Source: Streptomyces lycii (GTDB taxonomy: Bacteria; Actinomycetota; Actinomycetes; Streptomycetales; Streptomycetaceae). From it: a DNA stretch of 43,448 nucleotides. The stretch is from NCBI RefSeq assembly GCF_009735685.1, contig NZ_WHPN01000299.1:1-43448 (forward strand), read 5' to 3'. A program made the translations under genes and the position numbers. Numbering within the stretch: the first letter of the stretch is position 1; each line of letters opens with the position of its first letter. This document shows positions 24,809 through 31,499 of the stretch, in pieces. The notes beneath the pieces are model-generated. The model was given only the letters and a program-made list of their open reading frames with translations, ran no database searches and was not told the DNA's origin.

Positions 24809-24900
24809 CTTCCGCGAGGCATTCCGCGAAATCTTCCGCGAGGCATTCCGCGAGGCCGGCATCGCGGAGCGGCCGCGAGGCCGGCATCGCGGAGCGGCCG
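24809..24900. repeat. Two adjoining tandem repeats (24-bp and 25-bp units)
   Basis: A 24-bp unit occurs twice (24809-24832 and 24833-24856, differing at three final bases). It runs into a 25-bp unit present twice perfectly (24851-24875 and 24876-24900) and then partially. All units contain CCGCGAGGC. They fill the gap between convergent genes. Confidence 0.8.
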
Positions 24901-25007
24901 CGAGGCCCGCCGCCCGGATGCCCGTACCCGCCGCCTGGGCGGCCCTTCTGCTGCTCAGCCGCCTTCCCCGTCGCCCGGGCGCTCGTTGTCCGTGACGCGG
25001 AGGGGAC

Positions 25008-26252
25008 TCAGAGGAAGCGGCGGATCGGCACCATCAGCGCCTCCCGCACCCGCTGCGGCGCCGGCCTCCGCTTCCAGCGCCCCTTCACGATCCGCTCGCT
25101 GGCCCGGAGATCCTCGTCGTAGTGGGAGTCCAGGGTGGCCGTGAACGTCTCGTCGAGCACCGTGAGCATGACTTCCTCGTCATGTTCGAGGGAGCGGCGG
25201 TTGAAGTTCGTCGAGCCGATCAGCGCCGCGATCCCGTCGATCGTGATCACCTTCGCGTGCATCATCGTCGGCAGGTACTGCCAGATCTCGACCCCGCAGG
25301 CCAGCAGGTCCTCGTAGTGCCGCTGCCCGGCGAGCTGGCAGACCCGCTTGTCCGTGTGCGGGCCGGGCAGCAGGATCTCCACCTTCACCCCGCGACGGGC
25401 CGCGGCGCACAGCAGTCCGACGAAGTAGTCGTCCGGCGCGAAGTAGGCGGTGGCCAGCCTGATGCGCTCCTCCGCGGACTCCAGGGCGACACGGATCAGG
25501 GTCTGCATGTCCTGCCAGCCGTAACCGGCCGACCCGCGCACCACCTGCACGACGGCGTCGCCCTCCGAGCGGTGCTCGACGAACCGGTCCCGCTCGTCGA
25601 ACAGCACGTCGTGGCACTCGGCCCAGTTCTGCGCGAACGCCGCGGCGATGCCGTCCACCGCGGGGCCGGTGATCCGGACGTGGGTGTCACGCCACTCGTT
25701 CTCGTTCCGCGCGTCACCGCACCACTCCTCGGCGATCCCCACGCCCCCGGTGAACGCCGTCCGCTCGTCCACGATCAGCGCCTTGCGGTGACAGCGGTGG
25801 TTCTGCTTGAACGGCGAGAGCCACAGCGGCTTGCGGAACCAGGTCACTTCCGCGCCCGCGCGGTCCATCATGTCGAGCAGGTCCTGCTCGATCGGCCGGG
25901 AGCCGAAGCCGTCCAGCAGCAGCCGGACCCGCACGCCGTTCCGCGCCCGCTCGGACAGCGCCTCCGCGAACCGGCGGGCGATGTCGCCACGCCAGTAGAC
26001 GAACGTCATCATGTCGACGGTGTGCCCGGCCCCGCGGATCGCGTCCAGCATGGCCGGGAAGATCTCGTCCCCGTTGCGCAGCGGGTGCACGGCGTTGCCC
26101 TCGGTGGCCGCGATGCCGATCAGCCGCTCCAGTCTGCGGCGTATCCGCAGCCGGCGCTCGTCGCCCGCGGGACCGGCAGGTCCGGCGGAACCGGCGGCGG
26201 CCGCGGGAGCCGGACGCGGTACGGCCCCCGGTCTGTTCGAGGTGGCGGTCAC
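25008..26252 (-). CDS. Phospholipase D / cardiolipin synthase-like protein
   Basis: A 414-residue PLD-superfamily protein with both HKD motifs: H155-K157-D162 (HRKALIVDERTAFTGG) and H332-K334-D339 (HAKVITIDGIAALIGSTNFNRRS). The layout matches bacterial cardiolipin synthases, but the usual N-terminal membrane helices are missing; instead there is an Ala/Pro/Gly-rich start of 30 residues. It may therefore be a soluble or peripheral phosphatidyltransferase or hydrolase acting on phospholipids. The start is GTG with GGAGG upstream. A promoter with TAGAGT (near 26343) and the repeated element TGTTCGG lies about 90 bp upstream. It is divergent from a small gene at 26471. Confidence 0.9.
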   Translation of the reverse strand: MTATSNRPGAVPRPAPAAAAGSAGPAGPAGDERRLRIRRRLERLIGIAATEGNAVHPLRNGDEIFPAMLDAIRGAGHTVDMMTFVYWRGDIARRFAEALSERARNGVRVRLLLDGFGSRPIEQDLLDMMDRAGAEVTWFRKPLWLSPFKQNHRCHRKALIVDERTAFTGGVGIAEEWCGDARNENEWRDTHVRITGPAVDGIAAAFAQNWAECHDVLFDERDRFVEHRSEGDAVVQVVRGSAGYGWQDMQTLIRVALESAEERIRLATAYFAPDDYFVGLLCAAARRGVKVEILLPGPHTDKRVCQLAGQRHYEDLLACGVEIWQYLPTMMHAKVITIDGIAALIGSTNFNRRSLEHDEEVMLTVLDETFTATLDSHYDEDLRASERIVKGRWKRRPAPQRVREALMVPIRRFL

Positions 26253-26470
26253 GGGGCCTCCGGGGTGTTCGGGCGGCCTGCGGGAGCGGCCGGGCGCCCC
26301 GCGGGAGCGTCACCGCCGGGCCTTCAGGGTTTCTACGGCCGCGACTCTACCGAACAGATGCCCGAACAAACCGTCCCAATTAGGGATTATGTTCGTTTTC
26401 ACATATCCCACTCATGGCAACTGCCGCGGTGTTGCTGCGCGCGCCGCCGGTGGTTTTGCAGAATGGCCGG

Positions 26471-26698
26471 ATGGACAACACCACTTACGGCCAGTGGACG
26501 CGTACCGATGAGCCGGGACTCGCGGTGCGGCGTGGCCCCGAGGGCCTGATCTGCCTCAGCACGCCGGACGGGGAGTGCGCCACGTTGCGGAACCTGCTGG
26601 AGTCGATCGCGACCGGCCGGGCCGACGGGCAGGGGAAGCTCCAGGGGCTCACCTCCCGGCAGGCCAAATCGGCACTCCAGGCGCTCCAGCTCGCCTGA
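26471..26698 (+). CDS. Small hypothetical protein (75 aa)
   Basis: I do not recognise this family. The 75-residue protein starts MDNTTYGQWTRTDEPGLAVRR and has one Cys pair (GLICLSTPDGECATL), then helices rich in Leu, Gln and Ala (KSALQALQLA at the end). Codon positions show strong GC bias, supporting coding. The ATG at 26471 is preferred over 26414 because the intervening residues look like translated promoter DNA. A CAGAAT box sits six bases before it, so it may be leaderless. It is divergent from the PLD gene, with an AT-rich promoter region between them (about 26370-26420). Confidence 0.65.
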   Translation: MDNTTYGQWTRTDEPGLAVRRGPEGLICLSTPDGECATLRNLLESIATGRADGQGKLQGLTSRQAKSALQALQLA

Positions 26699-26718
26699 GG
26701 CCGCGAACCGGCCGAGCG

Positions 26719-26811
26719 GCTACCGGGCTACCGAGCTACCGAGCTACCGGCCACGAAGCCGTACGGTCGCGTCGCCGCGGTGCCGTGCGGGCGCCGTGCC
26801 GTGCGGGCGCC
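26719..26811. repeat. Two short tandem repeat blocks before the SDR gene
   Basis: GCTACCGR is repeated four times at 26719-26750, and GTGCCGTGCGGGCGCC twice perfectly at 26780-26811. Both lie in the 220-bp gap before the dehydrogenase gene. Confidence 0.75.
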
Positions 26812-26918
26812 GTGCCGCAGCCGCGGGGCCGCGAGCCCGGCGGTCGGTGCGGTCCACCGCGGGGCCCGCGCCGGGGCGCCGGAGGATTGAGGCCGCTCCA
26901 GCGGGTACCCAACGCGGC

Positions 26919-27800
26919 ATGAGCGACAGCAGACCACTGGCCGTCGTGACCGGAGCCTCCAGCGGCATCGGTCTCGAGCTCGCCGCACAATTCGCACGGA
27001 ACGGCTTCGACCTCCTGGTCAACGCCAAGGACGGCACCCGGCTGGACGCGGCCGCGGAGGATCTGCGCGCCCTCGGCGGGGAGGTACGGCCGGTGCGGGC
27101 GGACCTCAGAACGTACGACGGCGTCGAGGTGCTCTACGCCGCGGTCCTGGCCACCGGACGCCCGGTGGCGGCCGCCGCGCTCAACGCGGGCGTCGGCAAG
27201 GGCGGGCCGTTCCTCGACAACGACCTCGGCGACGAGGCCGCGATCATCGATCTGAACATCTCGTCGAGTGTGCACCTGGCCAAGCGGCTACTGAAGGACA
27301 TGGTGGCGCACGGCCAGGGGCGGCTCCTCTTCGTCTCGTCCGTCGCCGCGACCATGCCCGGTTCGTTCCAGGCCGTCTACAACGCGTCGAAGTCCTTTCT
27401 GCAGTCGTTCGCCGAAGCGCTCCGGGAAGAACTCGAGGACACCGGCGTGACGGTCACCTCGGTACTGCCCGGCCCGACCGATACGGACTTCTTCCGCCGG
27501 GCCGGCATGGAGGACACGAAGATCGGCCAGGGACCGAAGGACGATCCGGCCGCGGTGGCCCGGCAGGCGTTCGAGGCTCTGATGGCCGGGAAGGCGACCG
27601 CCGTCACGGGTTCGGTGAGGACCAAGGCGCAGGAGGCCGCCAACAAGGTCCTGCCCGACCGGCTCAAGGCCGCCGCCCACCGCCGGATGGCCGAACCGGG
27701 CTCGGGCGAGGACGGCACGGGCGGGAGCGGCCCGGGCACCGGCTCGGGGCCGGGCCGGCGGGATCCGGGTTCGGGTGTCAGCGGCCCGGACCGGGGTTGA
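26919..27800 (+). CDS. Short-chain dehydrogenase/reductase
   Basis: A 293-residue SDR. The cofactor loop is TGASSGIG (11-18), the NAG motif is at 89-91 and the active site is S140/S141, Y154 and K158 (YNASK). PGPTDTDFF is typical of classical SDRs. Asn-Ala-Lys-Asp after strand 2 suggests NADP(H), tentatively. The substrate is unknown. The last 35 residues are a Gly/Ser/Pro-rich disordered tail. The start is preceded by TACCCA seven bases upstream with no Shine-Dalgarno sequence, so it may be leaderless. The next gene begins 21 bp after its stop, so they form an operon. Confidence 0.9.
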   Translation: MSDSRPLAVVTGASSGIGLELAAQFARNGFDLLVNAKDGTRLDAAAEDLRALGGEVRPVRADLRTYDGVEVLYAAVLATGRPVAAAALNAGVGKGGPFLDNDLGDEAAIIDLNISSSVHLAKRLLKDMVAHGQGRLLFVSSVAATMPGSFQAVYNASKSFLQSFAEALREELEDTGVTVTSVLPGPTDTDFFRRAGMEDTKIGQGPKDDPAAVARQAFEALMAGKATAVTGSVRTKAQEAANKVLPDRLKAAAHRRMAEPGSGEDGTGGSGPGTGSGPGRRDPGSGVSGPDRG

Positions 27801-27821
27801 GAGAGCACGGCTGGAGCACGG

Positions 27822-28370
27822 ATGGCGTGGCAGGACCTCCCGGTCTTCACCGCGCTCGATCAGCTCGTGGAACTGATCGAGCGCGGTGATCCCGTCTTCG
27901 TGCGCTGGTCCCGGGGGCCCCGGGTCGACCTCGGCCGGACCGAGGCGAGCAAGGACGGGCTGACGGGCACCGAGCTGCCCGGACTGTCGGCGAACCCGCT
28001 CCGGCTGGAGGATTGGTGGAACGGGCGGCCGACCGTGCTCTGGGTGGCACGGCGGCTGTACGACTACAGCCATCTGCGCGAGGAGCACGGACCCGACGTG
28101 CGTCCCTGGGCCCTCACCGGTGAGGAGGCGGGCCGGGGACCCGACAACGAGCCGCTCGTACGCCGTGTCCGTCCCGTCGCGTGGATCGCCGAGAGCGTGA
28201 TCAGCGAGGCGGAGGCCGAGGTCGCCCGGCAACGCGGCTCCTGGGGGCCGATGCGCAGGCCGCCCCGTATCCCCGGCGGCCCCTCGGACACGTCCGGGAG
28301 CGCCGACGGGGAGCGGTACGGAGCGGACGGCGAGGACGGTCCACCGGCCGGCGGCCGCAGGGCCTCCTGA
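27822..28370 (+). CDS. DUF6098-like hypothetical protein
   Basis: A 182-residue protein resembling the actinobacterial DUF6098 family (my recollection; not checked). Conserved-looking blocks are VRWSRGPRVDL, LTGTELPGLSANPLRLEDWW, RPTVLWVARRLYDYSHL and EAGRGPDNEPLVRRVRPVAWIAESVI. No function is known. The C-terminal 40 residues are low in complexity. It follows the SDR gene by 21 bp and has GGAG upstream of its ATG. A perfect 15-bp inverted repeat lies within codons 10-22. Confidence 0.75.
   Translation: MAWQDLPVFTALDQLVELIERGDPVFVRWSRGPRVDLGRTEASKDGLTGTELPGLSANPLRLEDWWNGRPTVLWVARRLYDYSHLREEHGPDVRPWALTGEEAGRGPDNEPLVRRVRPVAWIAESVISEAEAEVARQRGSWGPMRRPPRIPGGPSDTSGSADGERYGADGEDGPPAGGRRAS
27849..27887 (+). 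promoter_or_regulatory. Perfect inverted repeat inside the start of the DUF6098-like gene
   Basis: ACCGCGCTCGATCAG (27849-27863), nine bases, then its exact complement (27873-27887). It begins 27 bases after the ATG. It would form a very stable hairpin in the mRNA or a dyad for a DNA-binding protein. Confidence 0.5.
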
Positions 28371-28390
28371 GAAACCGGCCACCGGAGCCC

Positions 28391-28423
28391 CGGCGCCCGC
28401 TCGGGCCCGCCCGCCGGGCGCCG
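28391..28423. terminator. Hairpin between convergent genes
   Basis: Arms CGGCGCCCG and CGGGCGCCG with a 15-base GC-rich loop, between the DUF6098-like gene and the HxlR gene. It could end transcription from both sides. Confidence 0.5.
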
Positions 28424-28452
28424 CGCCCGACGGCACGCGTACGCCCCGGCCG

Positions 28453-28833
28453 TCAGGCGTCGAAACGCCGGCGGGACGTCTCGATGTGAGCCAGGTACTG
28501 CTTCGTCCAGCCGCACATGCCGTCGACCGTCCTGAGCAGGGCGCGGCCCGGCTCGGTGAGGGTGTACTCGACCCGGGGCGGCACGGTGGGGTGGACGGTC
28601 CGCTCCACCAGGCCGTTGCGTTCCAGCATGCGCAGGTTCTGGGTGAGCATCTTGTGGCTGATGCCCTCGATCTCCTTGCGCAGCTCGGTGAAGCGCAGGG
28701 TCTGTTCGTCGAGAACGTTGATGATCAGGAGTGCCCACTTGTTGGCGACGTCGGAGAAGATCTCCCGTGCCAGCGAGTCGGCGCGGGTCAGATCCGCGTC
28801 CTCGGGCGAGCCCTTGAGCTGCTTGGTCACCAT
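28453..28833 (-). CDS. HxlR family transcriptional regulator
   Basis: A 126-residue winged-helix protein of the HxlR class. The family pattern is clear: FSDVANKWALLIINVLDEQTLRFTELRKEIEGISHKMLTQNLRMLERNGLVERTVHPTVPPRVEYTLTEPGRALL (about residues 26-100). It lacks the N-terminal Cys found in redox-sensing members such as HypR or QorR, so another signal is likely. It is divergent from the RidA-like gene with 144 bp between them, so it probably controls that gene and itself. CACT-GAAA-AGTG lies 14 bp upstream of its start. The ATG follows GGGGAAC. Confidence 0.9.
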   Translation of the reverse strand: MVTKQLKGSPEDADLTRADSLAREIFSDVANKWALLIINVLDEQTLRFTELRKEIEGISHKMLTQNLRMLERNGLVERTVHPTVPPRVEYTLTEPGRALLRTVDGMCGWTKQYLAHIETSRRRFDA

Positions 28834-28846
28834 ACGGTTCCCCAGT

Positions 28847-28858
28847 CACTGAAAAGTG
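28847..28858. promoter_or_regulatory. Candidate HxlR operator
   Basis: CACT-GAAA-AGTG, a dyad in the HxlR/RidA intergenic region close to the HxlR start. A related CAGTG lies about 15 bp further on. Modest evidence. Confidence 0.4.
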
Positions 28859-28977
28859 CGTTCTTCCATGTCAGTGGCAACTCTCCTACGGTTCCCGAGT
28901 AACCACAAGAGAGCACGTGGGTCCTCGGCCGCTGCGAACGAGCCGGTACGGACTCGCGCTACGAAAGGGCAGTCAGC

Positions 28978-29385
28978 ATGGCCGTCACCCTGGTCAACCC
29001 CGAGGGATTGCCGGAGATCGACGCGTACCGGCAGGTGTCGGTCTCGACCGGGTCGAAGCTGGTCTTCATCGCCGGCCAGGTCGCGTGGGACGCCGACGGC
29101 GTCACGGTCGGCGAAGGAGACCTCGCCGCGCAGGTCGAGCAGTGCTACCTCAACATCGGCACCGCCCTGGCCGGGGTCGGTGCCTCCTTCGAGGACGTGG
29201 CGAAACTGACCGTGCACATCGTCGGCTGGACACCGGAGAAGATGCCGCTGTTCCTGGAGGGGGTCTCCCGGGCCGCCGCGAAGCTGGGGGTCACCCCGGT
29301 CCCGCCGGGCACGCTGCTGGGTGTCGCGGCGCTGGACGTACCCGAGCATCTGGTCGAGGTCGAAGCCACCGCGGTCATCGACTGA
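28978..29385 (+). CDS. RidA-family protein lacking the catalytic arginine
   Basis: A 135-residue protein with the RidA (YjgF/UK114) trimer fold. It contains LVFIAGQVAWDADG, a central helix QVEQCYLNIGTALAGVGASFEDVAKLTVHIVG and the C-terminal strand LVEVEATAVID. In RidA enzymes that hydrolyse 2-aminoacrylate an Arg near PxR(S/T)xVxV is essential. Here the matching segment reads VPPGTLLGVAAL, with Gly (G111) in its place. It probably belongs to one of the Rid subgroups without that deaminase activity. The start follows GAAAGGG. It is divergent from an HxlR regulator. Confidence 0.9.
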   Translation: MAVTLVNPEGLPEIDAYRQVSVSTGSKLVFIAGQVAWDADGVTVGEGDLAAQVEQCYLNIGTALAGVGASFEDVAKLTVHIVGWTPEKMPLFLEGVSRAAAKLGVTPVPPGTLLGVAALDVPEHLVEVEATAVID

Positions 29386-29405
29386 GCAACGGCCGTCGGC
29401 TGACG

Positions 29406-29461
29406 GCGGTCACCGGCCGGGCAGCGGTCACCGGCGGCCGGGCAGGATCACCGGCCCGGCA
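29406..29461. repeat. Imperfect 17-21-bp triplicate repeat after the RidA gene
   Basis: Three adjacent variants of a GCGGTCACCGG-CCGGGCA unit (29406-29423, 29424-29444, 29445-29461) between convergent genes. Confidence 0.6.
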
Positions 29462-29534
29462 GGCTCGGTCACCGCGTCCGGTCCGGCTCGGCCGCCCGCA
29501 CCGTGGCGCGCACCGCACGCCACGGTGCGACGCG

Positions 29535-30131
29535 CTACCGCAGGCGCCGCGCTCGCAGCACGGTGTCGTGGGTGTGATGTGTGCCGGGGGGTCCGGGAAC
29601 GGTGCGGGGGCGGGTTTCGTCGGCCAGGACGGTCCAGTCGCCGTCGAGGAGGCCGGCGACCTCCGCGGGCTGGTAGTAGTCCGCCGGGTCGGGGCTCCCC
29701 TCCCGGTGCGGCGGCAGGTCGGTGAGGTCGTGCGAGACGAAGAGCAGGGTGCCGCCGGGGGCGACGGCGTCCAGCAGACCGCGCAGCGCGGTGTGCCCGG
29801 GCCGGCGCGGGAGCGGGAAGTACTGGGCGCTCACCAGGTCGAACGCGGCGGCCGGTGGCGGGGTGACGGTGAGGTCGGCGCGCGACCAGGCCACCCGGTC
29901 CGCGACGTCGGCGGCTGCGCCCCGTTCCAGAGCGGTCCGGGAGACGTCGACCGCGGTGACCTGCCAGCCGTGCCGGGCCAGCCAGAGCGCGTCGGCGCCC
30001 TCGCCGCATCCCACGTCGAGCGCCTGCCCCGGCGGCAGGCCGGTGACCTCGGTGACGAGCACGCCGTTGGGCCTGCCGCTGAAGACCTGGTCGCGGCTGC
30101 GGTACATCTCGTCCCAGAACTGTGTGTCCAT
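29535..30131 (-). CDS. Class I SAM-dependent methyltransferase
   Basis: A 198-residue methyltransferase of the Methyltransf_11/25 or tellurite-resistance TehB-like type. SAM motifs are ALDVGCGEGADALWLARHGWQVTAVDVS (about 37-64), RADLTV (about 84-89) and VAPGGTLLFVSHDL (about 123-136). The opening WDEMYRSRDQVFSGRPN is typical of TehB-like proteins. The substrate is unknown. The ATG at 30131 has AAGG upstream; the frame stays open further upstream, but the added part reads as Arg/Gly-rich non-coding sequence. The 250 bp before it hold no recognisable gene. Confidence 0.9.
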   Translation of the reverse strand: MDTQFWDEMYRSRDQVFSGRPNGVLVTEVTGLPPGQALDVGCGEGADALWLARHGWQVTAVDVSRTALERGAAADVADRVAWSRADLTVTPPPAAAFDLVSAQYFPLPRRPGHTALRGLLDAVAPGGTLLFVSHDLTDLPPHREGSPDPADYYQPAEVAGLLDGDWTVLADETRPRTVPGPPGTHHTHDTVLRARRLR

Positions 30132-30382
30132 GGCCCTTGCCTTTGGTCGGGGATCGGGGGCTGGACCGCGCTGCGCTCGCCCCGCGGCCCGTCGGCGGAG
30201 GCGGGGCCCGACCCGAGGGGCCGTGACCGCCTCCGCCCCCAACCTGCCTCCGTCCGCGACCGGCCGACAAAGTTTCTTGCCGGAAGCGCAAATTTCCGGT
30301 CGATGGCCGTGATCCGCCTCAGATCCGCCTCGCGCGCTCCCGCACCGCCCGCGGCCGGCCGGCAAAGGGCCGCCGCGCCGTC

Positions 30383-31207
30383 TCAGCCGTGGGCGCCGGC
30401 CATGTCCCACGGGGCCTGCGGGAGGACCTCGCCGGTCTCGAGCAGCGACTTGAGATTCGCCAGCACGGCCGGCCAGCCGCGCGAGATCCCGTTGAACATC
30501 TCCGGGTTGGCGAGCTTCTCGTGCGTCACGGTGAGGCGGACGATCTCCTGGTGCGGTTCGACGAGGAAGGTGACGACCGAGGGCTCCCGCGTCTTCTCGG
30601 CGTCGGGCACGTCGTCGAAGGTGATGACCAGGCGCGTCGGGGGCTCGGCCGCGACCACCCGGCCGAAGACGTCGACGGCGTCCGATCCGTCCACGCGCCG
30701 GTGCTCCCAGGCCGACCCCGGCTGCCAGTCCGAGATGTTGGCGTGCCCCCAGTAGCGCGCCGTCAGGTCGGCGTCGGTGAGGGCCCGCCACACCTGCTCG
30801 GCGCTCGCCCGGATGTAGGTGACATAGACGTAGTCCGGTACGGACGTGGACGTGGAGTCGGAGGTGGATGTGGAGTCGGAAGTGGATGTGTCGGTCATGG
30901 CGTACTCCTCTGCCTGGTTCCTGATGGCGCTGATGGCCCGGAGGCGGGGCTTGTCGAACCCCGATATCCAGCGCTCCTCGATCTCGTGGATCGGCGCCGG
31001 ATTGAGGTAGTGCAGGCGTTCCCGTCCGCGCCGGACGACGGTCACGAGGTTGGCCCGCCGCAGGACGTCGAGATGCTGCGTCGCCGACTGGCGCGCCATC
31101 TCCAGCTGTTGGCACAGCCCGCCCAGCGTCTGGCCGTTGTGTTCGCGCAGCCGGTCGAGCAGGAGCCGTCGGGTGGGGTCGGCCAGCGCCTTGAAGACCA
31201 GGTCCAT
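30383..31207 (-). CDS. ArsR-type regulator fused to an SRPBCC (AHSA1) domain
   Basis: A 274-residue two-domain protein. The N-terminus is an ArsR winged helix (MDLVFKALADPTRRLLLDRLREHNGQTLGGLCQQLEMARQSATQHLDVLRRANLV, residues 1-55) without an evident metal site. After a helical part comes a Ser/Thr/Asp repeat linker (STSDSTSTSDSTSTS, about 108-122), then an AHSA1/SRPBCC lipid-binding-like domain (about 124-265: YVTYIRASAEQVWRALTDADLTARYWG). Such fusions are thought to sense a hydrophobic ligand. The ATG at 31207 fits a promoter whose -10 (CATAAT) lies inside the operator. An internal ATG at 30898 (codon 104) has AGAGGAG upstream, so the SRPBCC domain could also be made alone. Confidence 0.88.
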   Translation of the reverse strand: MDLVFKALADPTRRLLLDRLREHNGQTLGGLCQQLEMARQSATQHLDVLRRANLVTVVRRGRERLHYLNPAPIHEIEERWISGFDKPRLRAISAIRNQAEEYAMTDTSTSDSTSTSDSTSTSVPDYVYVTYIRASAEQVWRALTDADLTARYWGHANISDWQPGSAWEHRRVDGSDAVDVFGRVVAAEPPTRLVITFDDVPDAEKTREPSVVTFLVEPHQEIVRLTVTHEKLANPEMFNGISRGWPAVLANLKSLLETGEVLPQAPWDMAGAHG

Positions 31208-31233
31208 CGCTCTCGCTTCGCTCACGCTCGCCA

Positions 31234-31257
31234 TTATGCAGGTAAGTACCTGCATAA
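31234..31257. promoter_or_regulatory. Autoregulatory operator of the ArsR-SRPBCC gene
   Basis: A perfect dyad with 11-bp arms, TTATGCAGGTA-AG-TACCTGCATAA. On the minus strand it lies between TTGACG (-35) and overlaps CATAAT (-10), 27-50 bp before the start codon. This is the standard position for an ArsR repressor site. Confidence 0.8.
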
Positions 31258-31307
31258 CGTCAAAGCGCGCCAGGAAGGGCGGCTCCACACGACCCCGCCC
31301 GGCTGCC

Positions 31308-31386
31308 GGAGCAGGTCTGGTGCGGAGCAGGTCTGGTGCGGAGCAGGTCTGGTGCGGAGCGGAGATCTTCGGAGCAGGCCTGTTGC
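31308..31386. repeat. 16-bp tandem repeat between the ArsR and Ku genes
   Basis: Three perfect copies of GGAGCAGGTCTGGTGC (31308-31355), a 15-bp gap and a fourth copy with two changes (31371-31386). It occupies the 292-bp gap between the ArsR promoter and the end of the Ku gene. Confidence 0.85.
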
Positions 31387-31499
31387 GGGGCGAGGCGCCC
31401 CGGGAAAGCGGCCGCGCCCATCCCGCCCCAGGGCTTCAGCCGACCGCTCGGCCGAGCGGAGCGGAGGTCCGCCGCGGCACAGGCCCGGGCGGCACAGAA

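Noticed and set aside
22007..24862. A 951-codon open frame on the minus strand
   Set aside because: It runs antisense through the GlxA regulator and the NADPH-dependent protein and out of frame through the quinone reductase. The composition is that of a shadow frame.
26340..26400. Possible SOS (LexA) box near repeated CGAACA elements
   Set aside because: Actinobacterial LexA sites need CGAAC and GTTCG four bases apart. The elements here are direct repeats, not an inverted pair.
7436..31207. A hidden natural-product cluster around the methyltransferases and flavin monooxygenases
   Set aside because: No synthase, synthetase, precursor peptide, terpene cyclase or tailoring cluster is present. 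The genes lie in separate transcription units with unrelated neighbours.
31234..31236. Start of the ArsR fusion at the ATG at 31234
   Set aside because: This ATG overlaps the proposed -10 box and operator, so it would not be in the transcript. The ATG at 31207 begins the conserved ArsR sequence.
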